From NCBI RefSeq assembly GCF_020886055.1, contig NZ_AP025184.1:1860001-1924000 (forward strand): a DNA stretch of 64,000 nucleotides, read 5' to 3'. How positions within the stretch are numbered: position 1 is the stretch's first letter; every line of letters starts with the position of its first letter. Shown here piece after piece: positions 20,105 through 30,544 of this stretch. The notes beneath the pieces were generated by a model. The model was not told where the DNA came from. It did no database searches and saw only the letters and a list, made by a program, of their open reading frames with translations. Origin of the DNA: Flavobacterium ammoniigenes. GTDB taxonomy: Bacteria; Bacteroidota; Bacteroidia; Flavobacteriales; Flavobacteriaceae. The translations under genes were made by a program, and so were the position numbers.

Positions 20105-23100
20105 TTAATCCTCTTCTGGTACTCTGCCTTCTCGATTTTGTTTGGGTTGATCCTTTGTTGATTTTTTTGAATTCGAAAATTGAATAAAATCAGGCGTCCT
20201 ATCCGAATCCTGGTCTAAATACTCTGCAGGTATTGTTTGTATTACTCGTTTTTTCTTGAACATTTTTTGAATTAACTCTTTAAAAGTATCAAAATCTACT
20301 TCATAGGTAAAACCTAATCCTTGAGTATACCCAATTCCTTGGCCAATATAATTAATATCATTTTCCTTATTAAATATACGCCCATTCAAGGTACCCTCTT
20401 CGTTCAATCTCCAAAGCAATTCAACATTTCCAATAAATGCTGTTTGATTGATACCCCCAAATGGAACACCAAACTTGCCATTAATTGTAACTCTCTCATT
20501 AATTTTGGAAGAAATAGATGCTTCAAAACGACCGTCTGTTTCTTTACCCAATCGCCTGTCTGCACCAACCACATTAATTCCGACATTAAATTTTTCATCT
20601 TCAGACTTGATGACATTGCCCAATAATCCTGTAGCCGTTTCAAACAAACTACCAGACAAATCACTTTGGTTCATTCCTTCAGAGCTTAAGAAACTTCCCG
20701 TTGAAAGTAAATACAAAGCTTGTGTTTGACGAACATCTTTATCGTATAGTTTGGTTTGAATTTCTGATTTTAAAACCGAACTTACAGTAGGAAAATCGAT
20801 ATTGAAATCGGGATCTGGACTCATCAAATCACCTCTAATTCCAATGACTACTTCTACAGGAACTTTTTTGTTAAACGACGAATTATCAATCAATAAAGAT
20901 GGATTTGCAGTTGTTTTATATACGGCTTCTAAATTTAATTGCGCTTTCAATGGATTGCCATCCCATGAAATCGACCCTCCTTTTTTGACAGAAAAACGCT
21001 TGTTGATACCTGTAGTTCTAAAGTTGTAAGTCCCTTCGTATGCTTGAAAATCGCCCCACATATTGAATTTTCCTAGAGTATTGATTTTAAACAAAAGAGA
21101 ACCATTCCCTTTTCCTTTCATTCCGTGACCCGAATTTCTATCCAATATAACCTCAACCTCAGCATCAGGTGTTATATTAAAATCAAACTCTAGCTCCAAT
21201 CCATTATAATCTCTTATTTTTTCTGTAATTCCTTTTTGCAAATTGAATTTTTCTTTTGCCGTAACAAAATGCAAAAATGAATTTTCACTAACACTCTCGG
21301 AATTGTTAATTGGAATTTTTATTGATGTTCCTTTTTCAGACTTTGCATCTACAACAATTTTAAGATTGTTTGTTAATCCATTGATCGTTGCCGAACCATT
21401 TATAAATGCAGTGCCGTAGTAAGCTGCATCTTCTTTGTCTTTTGTGTCTAATGCCAAAAATCGTTTTGAAGCTACCGCTAAATCTAATTTCCAATTGGAA
21501 AAATTTTTATGCTCAATATTACCATTCAACACACCTTTGGTTCCATACTTGGAATCTGTTAATGAATTATTTCTAAATAGAAATTTTTCATCTGTAACAT
21601 CCACAATGGTTCTAGATGCTAATTCATAATCAACTCCAATATAAGGAATACTCATACCTGCTTTATCCAGATACAAGCGTCCGTTAATTTCTGGCGAATT
21701 GACATTGCCTTGAATCGTAGCATTTCCTGAAACTAACCCACGAATATTAGTTAAGATCTCTCCTCCTACCGAGCTAAGTGTAGCCAACTTGAACTCATCA
21801 AATTTAACCCGTAAATCAAGCAAGGTTTCATTATTTTGAATGGCAAGATTTCCTCCTGCATTAAACGATTCAAAACCATTATTATTAATAGTTGAGTTAA
21901 TAGCAAAATTGGACAAACTCTGATCTCCTTCTATATCAAACTGTAAAACACCAAGATCTGTTTTATTCAGTTGCAATTGATCTATAACCAAAGAGGCTGT
22001 CGGTCTATAAATCGCTTTGTCTTGCTTAAAATTAATTGCTCCATTAATGTTTCCGTCAAAAACAAACAAATCGTCCTCTGGTGTAATTTTATTTAGATTG
22101 ACATCTTTAAAACTTAATTTAAGGTCTTTATAATTAGTACCTCTTAGAGCACCTTTCAATTCTATTCGTTGGTTTTCATGCGAAAGAACAATATCCTCAA
22201 TAGTAAACTCTTTCAACTCTTTATCAAAAACAATTCGATTATCTTGTGTATCATTTTCGTTCAAAAACCACAAATAATCTTTGAATTTCACTTCGGACTT
22301 ACTAATTCCTACTACATTCTTATTTTCTTTATCAATTGTATGGTATAAGTTCAAATTAAAATAATCTTCGCCTTTAGTTCCACCCTTAAATTCTGTTCGA
22401 ATAAAAAGAGAATCTTTCATCGTCACATTAATCAAACTGAAATCTCGAATTTTATAATATTTTGATTTAATTGAATCCAGTTCAATAAAGGCATTGTATA
22501 ATGGATTTTTATTGTCAATTTTTACTCGGACATTATCCAGTGTATTCTCTGAAGCGGAGATTTGTGGTGAATTAAAATTTAATTTAAACTCATTTTTATC
22601 GGAGTTGATCGTTCCACTTAGCTTTGTATTGGACCCAATAGAAACTTTTGGAAAAAGTACTTCTACAATTTTATTGTTGATTGAAAAATCAAAATTTAAA
22701 AATTGTCCTCGTTCTACTTTATTGGGTTTGTAGTTAGCATACAAACTTCCCAACGAATTTTCAATCAAATGTTGCAACTGGTTAAACTTGTATTTTCCTA
22801 CAATCTTTCCTTCCACAATATCAGGGGAGTTGACTGTTATCGTGCGCTTATTATCCGAATCAAAACTTGAATTAATGGTAAAATCATCAAAATAATAGGT
22901 TGATTTTGAATTGGTATAGGTGGTTCGGTTAATAAAAATAGTGCCATTTAAATTATCCGTTGAATTTCCTGATGCCTGAACAATGACATCTCCTTTTAGA
23001 ATTGATTTTGGATCCTTAGTGAATTGTAACTGATTTAAATTGGCATTTTCAATTCCAATATTAAAATCAAAGCGATTCTCTTTTTTAGACCAATCCATCA

Positions 23101-24541
23101 ATCCGTCAAAAGTCATGTTCAAGTTAGGATCCGACACCGAAATTTTCCCTTGGTAAATGGGCATTTTAAAATTTCCATTCACTTCAATATTGGAATAGGA
23201 ATACTTTTTAAAATCTAATTGGGATAGGGAGCCACTAATTTTAGTATTTAAATATTTCTCGGTAAAGCCAATTCCATCTATACTTAGATTAGCGCTTATT
23301 TTTCCCAAATCTTTTTCAGATACAAAAGTGCCTAAATCAAATTGATCTAAAACTACTTTACCCACATAAGAGGCTTTATCAATAAAATCAATTGAATGCA
23401 TTACAAAATTGGATTTCACATTTCCTAAAGCGGTGCGCATTGTAAAATCAGCTTCAATAAATTTAGTGGTCAATTCCGTTTTTCCAACCAAATTGAATTG
23501 CCCTAATTTTTTTAAATTTAAAGGCAATGTCTTACCCAACACATTAGGCAATAAACTTATTAGATCATTATAGCTAGACGAAAGAGTGCTAAACTTTCCT
23601 TTCATATAAAATTCCTTTCCTTTATTAGGAAACAAATTTTTAAATCGGATAGCACCAATCATTTTGCTTTTATTCGAACTTACTAAATTTATTTGGCTGA
23701 CTTTTAAATTATTTAATGACCCTAGTGCATTGGCTTTCAAATAAAAAAATTGATTTTTACCCAATTCTTTGTAAAAACAACGAATATCGTTCGTAGCCAA
23801 AGTAGAAGAGGCTAATTGTACATCAAATTGTACTTTATTATTGAAATCGGCAAAATCTTCGATTGCATAATTCAAAGCAACATTCGCCTTAATTTCAGAA
23901 TTTTCTTTGGTCAAGGCCTCTAATTTGGTTAGTTTCAATTGTTTTTTAGTATAACTAAATAAACCACTAAGCCTTTTGACATAGATACCACGATGATCTA
24001 AAAATGACATTTTCAGAATCGAAGTAGTCACATCTGGACCATACAATTTAAAATCAGAAAGTTGAATGTTCAATTTGGTAAAATCGACATCTTTGGGTAT
24101 AACTCGATTTTCATCGGTCAAAATAAAATGTCCTTTGGTAATTTTAGCTTCTTTGGCAGTCAATAAAAAATGTTTATCCGTAGCCGTTGTATCTTTCCCA
24201 AAGGCATTAATAAAAACATCTAAATTAGTTAGCTTTTCTTTTTTGTAGGTTTTAAGATGGAATAAAACACCATCTAAATGCAATTCGCTAAAAATCAAAT
24301 CACCATCCAGTAATTTCTTCCCTTCCAAAATGGAAGTTTTAATCCGATTACTGTAGATTAAAGTATCTTGATGATGATCTCTAATCAATACATTTTTAAA
24401 TTTTACTCCGCCAAAAGGAGAAATTGCTACCTCGTCTATGCTAATATCTGTTCCAAAGTCGTCATTAATCGAAGTCATAACGTATTTAGCAATGCTAGTT
24501 TGCACTACAGGCAAGCTAAGTGCAATACCTAGAATCAGCAA
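20105..24541 (-). CDS. tamB: Translocation/assembly module TamB
   Basis: AsmA-like giant periplasmic protein of at least 1478 residues, made of repeated beta strands and ending in a DUF490/TamB domain (about residues 1050-1450), thought to bridge the membranes for lipid or outer-membrane protein transport. The N-terminal membrane anchor runs upstream of the TTG at 24541: the frame continues for 22 more codons (reading KNVKKIVSYSLIGFLLFL) before a TAA, with no ATG or GTG in them. The real start is therefore unclear and may be a non-canonical codon. Divergent from tsaD with about 190 bp between them, as is common in this phylum. Confidence 0.85.
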   Translation of the reverse strand: MLILGIALSLPVVQTSIAKYVMTSINDDFGTDISIDEVAISPFGGVKFKNVLIRDHHQDTLIYSNRIKTSILEGKKLLDGDLIFSELHLDGVLFHLKTYKKEKLTNLDVFINAFGKDTTATDKHFLLTAKEAKITKGHFILTDENRVIPKDVDFTKLNIQLSDFKLYGPDVTTSILKMSFLDHRGIYVKRLSGLFSYTKKQLKLTKLEALTKENSEIKANVALNYAIEDFADFNNKVQFDVQLASSTLATNDIRCFYKELGKNQFFYLKANALGSLNNLKVSQINLVSSNKSKMIGAIRFKNLFPNKGKEFYMKGKFSTLSSSYNDLISLLPNVLGKTLPLNLKKLGQFNLVGKTELTTKFIEADFTMRTALGNVKSNFVMHSIDFIDKASYVGKVVLDQFDLGTFVSEKDLGKISANLSIDGIGFTEKYLNTKISGSLSQLDFKKYSYSNIEVNGNFKMPIYQGKISVSDPNLNMTFDGLMDWSKKENRFDFNIGIENANLNQLQFTKDPKSILKGDVIVQASGNSTDNLNGTIFINRTTYTNSKSTYYFDDFTINSSFDSDNKRTITVNSPDIVEGKIVGKYKFNQLQHLIENSLGSLYANYKPNKVERGQFLNFDFSINNKIVEVLFPKVSIGSNTKLSGTINSDKNEFKLNFNSPQISASENTLDNVRVKIDNKNPLYNAFIELDSIKSKYYKIRDFSLINVTMKDSLFIRTEFKGGTKGEDYFNLNLYHTIDKENKNVVGISKSEVKFKDYLWFLNENDTQDNRIVFDKELKEFTIEDIVLSHENQRIELKGALRGTNYKDLKLSFKDVNLNKITPEDDLFVFDGNINGAINFKQDKAIYRPTASLVIDQLQLNKTDLGVLQFDIEGDQSLSNFAINSTINNNGFESFNAGGNLAIQNNETLLDLRVKFDEFKLATLSSVGGEILTNIRGLVSGNATIQGNVNSPEINGRLYLDKAGMSIPYIGVDYELASRTIVDVTDEKFLFRNNSLTDSKYGTKGVLNGNIEHKNFSNWKLDLAVASKRFLALDTKDKEDAAYYGTAFINGSATINGLTNNLKIVVDAKSEKGTSIKIPINNSESVSENSFLHFVTAKEKFNLQKGITEKIRDYNGLELEFDFNITPDAEVEVILDRNSGHGMKGKGNGSLLFKINTLGKFNMWGDFQAYEGTYNFRTTGINKRFSVKKGGSISWDGNPLKAQLNLEAVYKTTANPSLLIDNSSFNKKVPVEVVIGIRGDLMSPDPDFNIDFPTVSSVLKSEIQTKLYDKDVRQTQALYLLSTGSFLSSEGMNQSDLSGSLFETATGLLGNVIKSEDEKFNVGINVVGADRRLGKETDGRFEASISSKINERVTINGKFGVPFGGINQTAFIGNVELLWRLNEEGTLNGRIFNKENDINYIGQGIGYTQGLGFTYEVDFDTFKELIQKMFKKKRVIQTIPAEYLDQDSDRTPDFIQFSNSKKSTKDQPKQNREGRVPEED

Positions 24542-24731
24542 AAACAGGAGGAATCCTATTAGCGAATACGATACTATTTTTTTGACGTTTTTGATACGGC
24601 TACTAATTTAATTCTTTGAAAGTCTAATTTGCTCACGCAAAGGAGACGCTTTAAATAAAAATTCTTTAATTTTGGCAAGGCTGAAAAATAGATACAGCAC
24701 GCCAAATATAATTTAAAATTCGCGCTTTTTT

Positions 24732-25754
24732 ATGCAAAATTCCGAGGTTTTTATTCTTGCCATCGAAAGTTCGTGTGACGATACCGCTGCAGCCGTTTTA
24801 CATAACGACAAAGTGCTCTCAAATGTTGTTGCTAATCAATTGATTCACAATCAATATGGTGGCGTTGTTCCCGAATTAGCTTCTAGAGCGCACCAACAAA
24901 ATATAGTTCCTGTTATTGATGCTGCACTGCGAAAAGCGAATATACAAAAAGAACAACTGTCAGCTATTGCATTCACTCAAGGACCCGGATTAATGGGATC
25001 GTTGCTAGTAGGAAGTTCTTTTGCAAAATCGTTGGCATTAGCATTGCAAATTCCATTAATCGCAGTCAATCATATGCACGCTCATATTTTAGCGCATTTC
25101 ATTGACGAAGAAGGATATGACAAACCCGAGTTTCCTTTTTTAGCCTTAACCATTAGTGGAGGGCATACTCAAATTGTTCGTGTCGATGGCTTTTTTGATA
25201 TGACGATTATTGGGGAAACCACAGATGATGCTGTTGGCGAGGCTTTTGACAAGAGCGCCAAAATACTTGGCCTTCCCTATCCAGGCGGACCTTTGGTAGA
25301 CAAATATGCGCAATTAGGAAATCCAAAAGCCTTTGCGTTTACCAAACCTAAAGTACCCGGATTGGATTTTAGTTTCTCAGGTTTAAAAACTGCTATTTTA
25401 TATTTTATCCAGAAGAAACAATTGGAAAACCCTAATTTTATCGAAGAAAACACCAACGATATTTGCGCTTCCATTCAACATACCATTATTGAAATATTGA
25501 TGGATAAATTGAAACTAGCTGTCAAAGAAACTGGAATCAAACAAATTGCCATTGGCGGAGGTGTTTCGGCTAATTCCGGAATACGCGCCACTTTAAAAGA
25601 GGCCGAAAAAAAATACGGATGGAAAACTTTCATTCCTAAATTTGAATACACCACCGATAATGCTGCAATGATTGGAATTGTTGGTTATCAAAAGTTTTTA
25701 TCTGAACATTTTGAAACGTCTTCGGTTGTTTCTAAAGCACGAATCCAATTTTAA
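24732..25754 (+). CDS. tsaD: tRNA N6-adenosine threonylcarbamoyltransferase
   Basis: Catalytic subunit of t6A37 tRNA modification, working with TsaB, TsaC and TsaE. 340 residues, the family length. The start AIESSCDDTAAAV, GPGLMGSLLVG, the metal-binding NHMHAHI, SGGHTQIV and the late GGGVSANSG motif are all intact. Essential in most bacteria. It begins a string of RNA-modification genes: rsmE follows after 4 bp and a TrmH-like gene after that. Confidence 0.96.
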   Translation: MQNSEVFILAIESSCDDTAAAVLHNDKVLSNVVANQLIHNQYGGVVPELASRAHQQNIVPVIDAALRKANIQKEQLSAIAFTQGPGLMGSLLVGSSFAKSLALALQIPLIAVNHMHAHILAHFIDEEGYDKPEFPFLALTISGGHTQIVRVDGFFDMTIIGETTDDAVGEAFDKSAKILGLPYPGGPLVDKYAQLGNPKAFAFTKPKVPGLDFSFSGLKTAILYFIQKKQLENPNFIEENTNDICASIQHTIIEILMDKLKLAVKETGIKQIAIGGGVSANSGIRATLKEAEKKYGWKTFIPKFEYTTDNAAMIGIVGYQKFLSEHFETSSVVSKARIQF

Positions 25755-25758
25755 AACT

Positions 25759-26466
25759 ATGCAATTATTCTATAATGCCACTATAAACGAAACTACGGAA
25801 ACCTTTACTTTTGATAGAGAAGAAAGTAAACACATAATTAAAGTGTTGCGTAAGAAAGATGAAGATATATTATTTGTAACTAATGGTTTAGGTTTTTTAT
25901 TTACAACAAAAATTATATTGGCTTCTGATTCAAAATGCACTGTTGAAATTGTTTCGTTTGAAAAAGCGTCAATGCCAAAATTGCATTTGCATTTGGCGGT
26001 AGCGCCAACCAAAATGAACGACCGTTACGAGTGGTTTTTAGAAAAAGCAACCGAAATTGGCATTCAAGAAATTACACCTATCATTTGTGATCGTTCAGAA
26101 AGAAAAGTGATCAATCCGGAGCGTTTTGAAAAAATTATTCTTTCAGCAATGAAACAATCGAACGCTTTGTATTTACCCAAACTAAATCCAGCAATTTCAT
26201 TCAAAGAATTTGTAAAGCAAAAAAAAGAAGGACTACAACTTATAGCTCATTGCGAAGAAACCGATAAAAAAACATTAAAAGCTGTTTTAGAACCTAATAC
26301 TGATGTTACTTTATTAATCGGTCCCGAAGGTGATTTTTCTGAAAAAGAAATCGTACTAGCATTAGAACAACACTACATTCCTGTTACTTTAGGCACTACG
26401 AGACTTCGTACTGAAACTGCTGCTGTGGTAGCTTGCCACAGTGTGGTATTCTTCAATGAGAATTAA
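25759..26466 (+). CDS. rsmE: 16S rRNA m3U1498 methyltransferase
   Basis: SPOUT-class enzyme methylating U1498 of 16S rRNA. The 235-residue protein from the ATG at 25759 has an N-terminal PUA-like domain and the C-terminal trefoil-knot motifs LLIGPEGDFSEKE and TLGTTRLRTETAAV. An upstream TTG in the same frame would place about 29 residues inside tsaD, which does not fit the family start. Only 4 bp follow the tsaD stop, so translation is probably coupled. Confidence 0.94.
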   Translation: MQLFYNATINETTETFTFDREESKHIIKVLRKKDEDILFVTNGLGFLFTTKIILASDSKCTVEIVSFEKASMPKLHLHLAVAPTKMNDRYEWFLEKATEIGIQEITPIICDRSERKVINPERFEKIILSAMKQSNALYLPKLNPAISFKEFVKQKKEGLQLIAHCEETDKKTLKAVLEPNTDVTLLIGPEGDFSEKEIVLALEQHYIPVTLGTTRLRTETAAVVACHSVVFFNEN

Positions 26467-26471
26467 AATCA

Positions 26472-26987
26472 ATGCAACTTACACACGCAAATACACATTT
26501 CGAAAAAAGAAGTTTTCCAATCACCTTAGTGTGTGATCATATCTATTTTCAACAAAACTTAGGCTCATTGTTCCGAATTGGAGAAGCTTTCGGAATTGAA
26601 AAAATCATTTTTATTGGCAAGGACATTCCATTGACTCCTAGGAAAATCAATAAAACTTCACGCAGTACTCATTTACAAATTCCACATAGTATTATAGAAG
26701 AAACGACTGAAGCTATCGCATTATTACAAGAAGAAGAATACCACATTATTGCATTAGAAATCACAAGCACAAGTAATCCGATTCAACAATTATCGGTTCC
26801 TAAAAATAAAAAAGTTGCTTTATTAATTGGCAATGAAATTGAGGGTATTAGTTCCGATTTATTGGCTATTGCTAACCAAATAACGCATATCACGATGTAT
26901 GGCTACAACAGCAGTATGAATGTAGTTCAAGCGACTAGTATTGCACTGTATGAAATAAGCAATCGAATGAATGAATTGCCTAAATGA
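26472..26987 (+). CDS. TrmH-family (SpoU) RNA 2'-O-methyltransferase
   Basis: SPOUT-class methyltransferase of 171 residues. The three SpoU motifs are visible: QQNLGSLFRIGEAFG, LLIGNEIEGI and NSSMNVVQATSIALYE. The short length, without an N-terminal substrate-binding domain, resembles TrmL/TrmH-type tRNA enzymes. RNA target not assignable. It follows rsmE by 5 bp and ends the tsaD-rsmE operon. Confidence 0.88.
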   Translation: MQLTHANTHFEKRSFPITLVCDHIYFQQNLGSLFRIGEAFGIEKIIFIGKDIPLTPRKINKTSRSTHLQIPHSIIEETTEAIALLQEEEYHIIALEITSTSNPIQQLSVPKNKKVALLIGNEIEGISSDLLAIANQITHITMYGYNSSMNVVQATSIALYEISNRMNELPK

Positions 26988-27053
26988 ATTGATTTTTTTG
27001 ATTCTTTTCCTATCTTTATAACTTAATGTCAGTTTATTAAATCCAATTCATAA

Positions 27054-28145
27054 ATGATTACACCCAAAACAATTGCAAACGGAATTCTAAGATCGATTGG
27101 TTTTTTGGTACTTATTGGAATATCTCTCTATTTTATATACCAAATTCAGGCAGTAATTGTGTACTTAATAGTTTCATTAATTCTCACGCTTATTGGTAAA
27201 CCCATCATGAGTTTTTTAAAAACCAGATTGCGATTTCCTAATACATTAGCAACCATAACTACATTAATTTTCTTTTTTCTACTTATCGTAGGGTTTATTT
27301 CGTTGTTTATTCCTTTGATATTATCGCAAAGCGAAAGCTTGTCATTACTCAACACCGCCGAAATTGAGCAAAACATCAATCAGCTAATTCATCAAATTGT
27401 AGTATTCTTAGACAATCACAATGTAGATTCTGCGCGTTTTTTAAAAGAAACCAATATCAGTTCTAAAATTGATTTCAATTTTGTACCGCAATTATTGAAT
27501 ACTATTCTCAATACCATTAGCAGTTTTGGCGTTGGCTTAGCCTCTGTTTTTTTTATCACTTTTTTCTTTTTGAAAGATAAGACATACTTTATTGAAAACT
27601 TAAAACTACTAATCCCCGACTCACACGAAGCTCCCATCATTAATTCATTGGACAAAATCAATCACCTACTGTCGCGCTACTTTATTGGTTTACTACTACA
27701 GCTGGGAATCGTGTTTATTTTGTACCTAATTGTACTGTCCATTTTTGGAATTTCAAATGCCTTCATCATTGCTTTCTTATGCGCGGTACTCAATATCATC
27801 CCTTATATCGGACCACTAATTGCATCCATAATCGCTGCTGTTTTAACCATGATCAGTCATTTAGGCAATGACTTTCAAACCGAAACCTTGCCTATTACAA
27901 TTTATATTTTGATTGGATTTTGGATCGTACAACTAATTGATAACAATCTTTCCCAACCGATTATTTTTTCGAAGAGTGTGAGCTCGCATCCCTTAGAAAT
28001 TTTCTTGGTGATCCTAATTGCTGGGTTTCTTTCTGGTATAGTAGGAATGGTGATCGCAGTGCCTTTGTACACTATTTTAAAAGTGATTGGGAAAGAATTT
28101 TTCCCTAATAATGTGGTGATTCAATTATTAACTAAAAACATTTAG
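27054..28145 (+). CDS. AI-2E family transporter (PerM-like)
   Basis: Inner-membrane protein of 363 residues with about seven to eight TM helices and a central soluble segment (about 85-160), the PerM/YdiK/TqsA architecture. Family members export AI-2 or act as Na+/H+ or other antiporters, so substrate remains open. Motifs seen include the paired TM hairpins around IPYIGPLIASI and the late VSSHPLEIFLVI, typical of the family. The methyltransferase that follows starts 2 bases after its stop. Confidence 0.88.
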   Translation: MITPKTIANGILRSIGFLVLIGISLYFIYQIQAVIVYLIVSLILTLIGKPIMSFLKTRLRFPNTLATITTLIFFFLLIVGFISLFIPLILSQSESLSLLNTAEIEQNINQLIHQIVVFLDNHNVDSARFLKETNISSKIDFNFVPQLLNTILNTISSFGVGLASVFFITFFFLKDKTYFIENLKLLIPDSHEAPIINSLDKINHLLSRYFIGLLLQLGIVFILYLIVLSIFGISNAFIIAFLCAVLNIIPYIGPLIASIIAAVLTMISHLGNDFQTETLPITIYILIGFWIVQLIDNNLSQPIIFSKSVSSHPLEIFLVILIAGFLSGIVGMVIAVPLYTILKVIGKEFFPNNVVIQLLTKNI

Positions 28146-28147
28146 AC

Positions 28148-29329
28148 TTGGATTTAGCCATTTTAAATCCTAGCATTCAGGAATTCATTCAAAAGCAAAT
28201 CGGAATATCGGTTGCGAAATTAGCGCTGCAAAAAAATCCGTTTCCAGAAGTGGAATGGATTGCTATATTGAACCAAATTGAAGCCAAAACAAAAGCAAAA
28301 GAAAAATTACCTACTTGGTATAACACCGCTAATATTATCTATCCCTCAAAGATTTCGGCGGAACAAACCTCTTCGGAAAGCACCGCCCAATACAAATCAA
28401 GCCTTATACAAGGAGAAAACCTTATTGATTTAACGGGCGGATTTGGAGTTGACGATTTTTACTTTACCAAACAATTTACATCCGTAACCCATTGCGAAAT
28501 CAATTCGGATTTATCTGCAATTGTAAAGCATAATTTTGAGCAATTGGGCGTAACGAATATTGACTGCATTCCAGGAGATAGCCAAGCTACACTAGAAACA
28601 CTTCCAACAAAATGGGATTGGATGTACATTGATCCTTCGCGACGTAATGATGCCAAAGGCAAAGTCTTTATGCTCAAAGATTGTTTGCCCAATGTTCCTG
28701 AAAATTTAGATTTCTATTTTAATAAATCAAAAGCCATTTTAATTAAGACTGCACCCTTATTGGATCTTGCAGCTGGCCTTTCTGAATTGCAGAATGTCAA
28801 AGCAATTCATATTGTGGCTTTGGAAAACGAAGTCAAAGAATTACTTTGGGAATTGCACAAAAATTACTCTGGTGTAACAACTATCAAAACAGTTAATATC
28901 ACTAAAGAAGCAAATACTACTTTTGAATTTAATCTTAACGAAGATGGTGTCGAGGCGAGTTATTCGTTACCAAAACGCTATGTATACGAGCCTAATAGCG
29001 CCATTATGAAATCGGGTGGGTTTAATGAAATCAGTATGCAATACCAATTGGATAAATTACACAAACATTCGCATTTGTACACTTCGAATGATTTAATTGA
29101 TTTTCCAGGACGTGTGTTTGAAATACTACACAACTTTCCTTACTCAAAAAAGGAAATCAAAACACATCTTGAAAACACCAAGTACAATATTACCACACGT
29201 AATTTTCCCGAAACGGTAGAAACTATTCGCAAAAAATGGAAAATCAAAGAAGGAGGAAATTCCTATTGTTTTTGTACAACCGATATGAAAAATGATAAAA
29301 TAGTTTTACTTTGCACCAAAATAAAATAA
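28148..29329 (+). CDS. Class I SAM-dependent methyltransferase, THUMP-like
   Basis: A 393-residue predicted RNA/DNA-modifying methyltransferase. Motif I is DLTGGFGVDDF and the catalytic/DPP-like motif is WMYIDPSRRNDAKG, where DPSR replaces DPPY. A C-terminal domain of about 110 residues (SYSLPKRYVYEPNSAIMKSGGF onwards) corresponds to the THUMP-like RNA-binding domain found in Bacteroidota proteins of this type. The start is TTG at 28148, 2 bp after the AI-2E gene stop. RNA substrate unknown. Confidence 0.82.
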   Translation: MDLAILNPSIQEFIQKQIGISVAKLALQKNPFPEVEWIAILNQIEAKTKAKEKLPTWYNTANIIYPSKISAEQTSSESTAQYKSSLIQGENLIDLTGGFGVDDFYFTKQFTSVTHCEINSDLSAIVKHNFEQLGVTNIDCIPGDSQATLETLPTKWDWMYIDPSRRNDAKGKVFMLKDCLPNVPENLDFYFNKSKAILIKTAPLLDLAAGLSELQNVKAIHIVALENEVKELLWELHKNYSGVTTIKTVNITKEANTTFEFNLNEDGVEASYSLPKRYVYEPNSAIMKSGGFNEISMQYQLDKLHKHSHLYTSNDLIDFPGRVFEILHNFPYSKKEIKTHLENTKYNITTRNFPETVETIRKKWKIKEGGNSYCFCTTDMKNDKIVLLCTKIK

Positions 29330-29331
29330 CC

Positions 29332-29898
29332 ATGAAAAACGCAGTTGCAATCGCTTTCTTTTTGATCAGTTTTGTCACATTGGCACAAAAACCATGTGAA
29401 TACACCACTAACGTAACAGATTCTATTGGCACTTATAAATCGACCAAAGAATACATGATTGCTGAGAAAAACTTTGGCGAAACGGCTAGTTATATTTTCT
29501 TTTCATTAGCAGTTGCCGACGGAATGCCTTTGTTGAACGTGCAATTGATTCAAAAAAGCAAAGGCTTCATGAAAGCCAATTGTTTTGACAAAAATTCTAA
29601 ATTATTTTTACAATTAAACAATGGAAAAGTTGTAACATTGATCCATATTGACCAGGAAAACTGTGGGTCGATGCTTCGCGATGAAAAAGGATTTGACAAT
29701 CGCTTGACACCCGGAACTTTTATGTTTATGAAAGATAGTTTTGACGAATTGAAAAAATCACCGGTGTCGATGATGCGCATCAAATACTTGACGGATACTG
29801 AAGATTATGTACTAAAAAAACAATTCACATCGGAATTGAATAATGAAGTATACGAACCTGAAACCTATTTTATCCAAAATATTGACTGTGCTAAATAA
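29332..29898 (+). CDS. Secreted protein of unknown function
   Basis: A 188-residue protein from the ATG at 29332, chosen because it gives a clean signal peptide (hydrophobic residues 4-17, then TLAQK) and does not overlap the preceding stop, unlike an in-frame TTG at 29311. The mature part has an immunoglobulin-like or beta-sandwich look with paired Cys. I do not recognise a family. It follows the methyltransferase gene by 2 bp, so it is probably cotranscribed. Confidence 0.75.
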   Translation: MKNAVAIAFFLISFVTLAQKPCEYTTNVTDSIGTYKSTKEYMIAEKNFGETASYIFFSLAVADGMPLLNVQLIQKSKGFMKANCFDKNSKLFLQLNNGKVVTLIHIDQENCGSMLRDEKGFDNRLTPGTFMFMKDSFDELKKSPVSMMRIKYLTDTEDYVLKKQFTSELNNEVYEPETYFIQNIDCAK

Positions 29899-29914
29899 TC
29901 AATTGTAAAGTCAA

Positions 29915-30544
29915 TTAATTACATAGCCATTTAGTATTGGAAACTTTCTCTTTAGCAGCATTTTTTAAATTATAATGCCACCACTCCGAATCAAAGGAAA
30001 CGAAGCCGCTTTTCTGCATGATTCTTTTGAGAAGTATTCTATTTTTCTTCACTTCATCTGGAAGATTGTCAAAATTATGACTGGCTTCAGGTCCAAAGAA
30101 ATCAAAAGGTGTTCCCATGTCTAATTGTTTTCCATCAGTATCGACTAAAGTAATATCGACCGCTCCTCCTCTATTATGTATTGAGCCTTTGGCGGGATCA
30201 GCTACATAGTCGGGATTGGAAACAATTTGCCACATTCTTTTTTGGATATCCAAAGGACGGTAACAATCAAAAAGTTGAATACGATATCCTTTTTTTATGA
30301 ATTTGGTATTGGCTTTTACCAGCGCTTTTACCGTTTTTAACCGCAAAAAACATTCGGCACAATCGTACACTTTTGCTTTCAAAAAATTATCTTCTGTGGC
30401 ATACTTCATATCATAGACAAAGTCAGCACTATAGTCTTTCAAATTAACAAAAGTAGTGTCAGCAATTACTACTTCCTGCTGAGAATACAGCCGAGAAGTA
30501 CCGAAAAATAAAACCAATAGTAAAAAAGAGAAAATCAATCGCAT
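29915..30544 (-). CDS. D-alanyl-D-alanine dipeptidase (M15D, VanX/DdpX-like)
   Basis: Zinc dipeptidase that hydrolyses D-Ala-D-Ala, used in wall-dipeptide recycling and, in resistant bacteria, vancomycin resistance. The 209-residue protein has a signal peptide and the family motifs SIHNRGGAVDIT (His, Asp zinc ligands) and SEWWHYN (catalytic Glu, His ligand). No vanH or vanA-like ligase genes are near, so a nutritional or turnover role is more likely than resistance. Convergent with the upstream secreted protein gene. Confidence 0.9.
   Translation of the reverse strand: MRLIFSFLLLVLFFGTSRLYSQQEVVIADTTFVNLKDYSADFVYDMKYATEDNFLKAKVYDCAECFLRLKTVKALVKANTKFIKKGYRIQLFDCYRPLDIQKRMWQIVSNPDYVADPAKGSIHNRGGAVDITLVDTDGKQLDMGTPFDFFGPEASHNFDNLPDEVKKNRILLKRIMQKSGFVSFDSEWWHYNLKNAAKEKVSNTKWLCN

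Noticed and set aside
29915..30544. Vancomycin resistance role for the VanX-like gene
   Set aside because: No vanH, ligase or VanRS-like genes nearby; the protein has a signal peptide and looks like a turnover enzyme.
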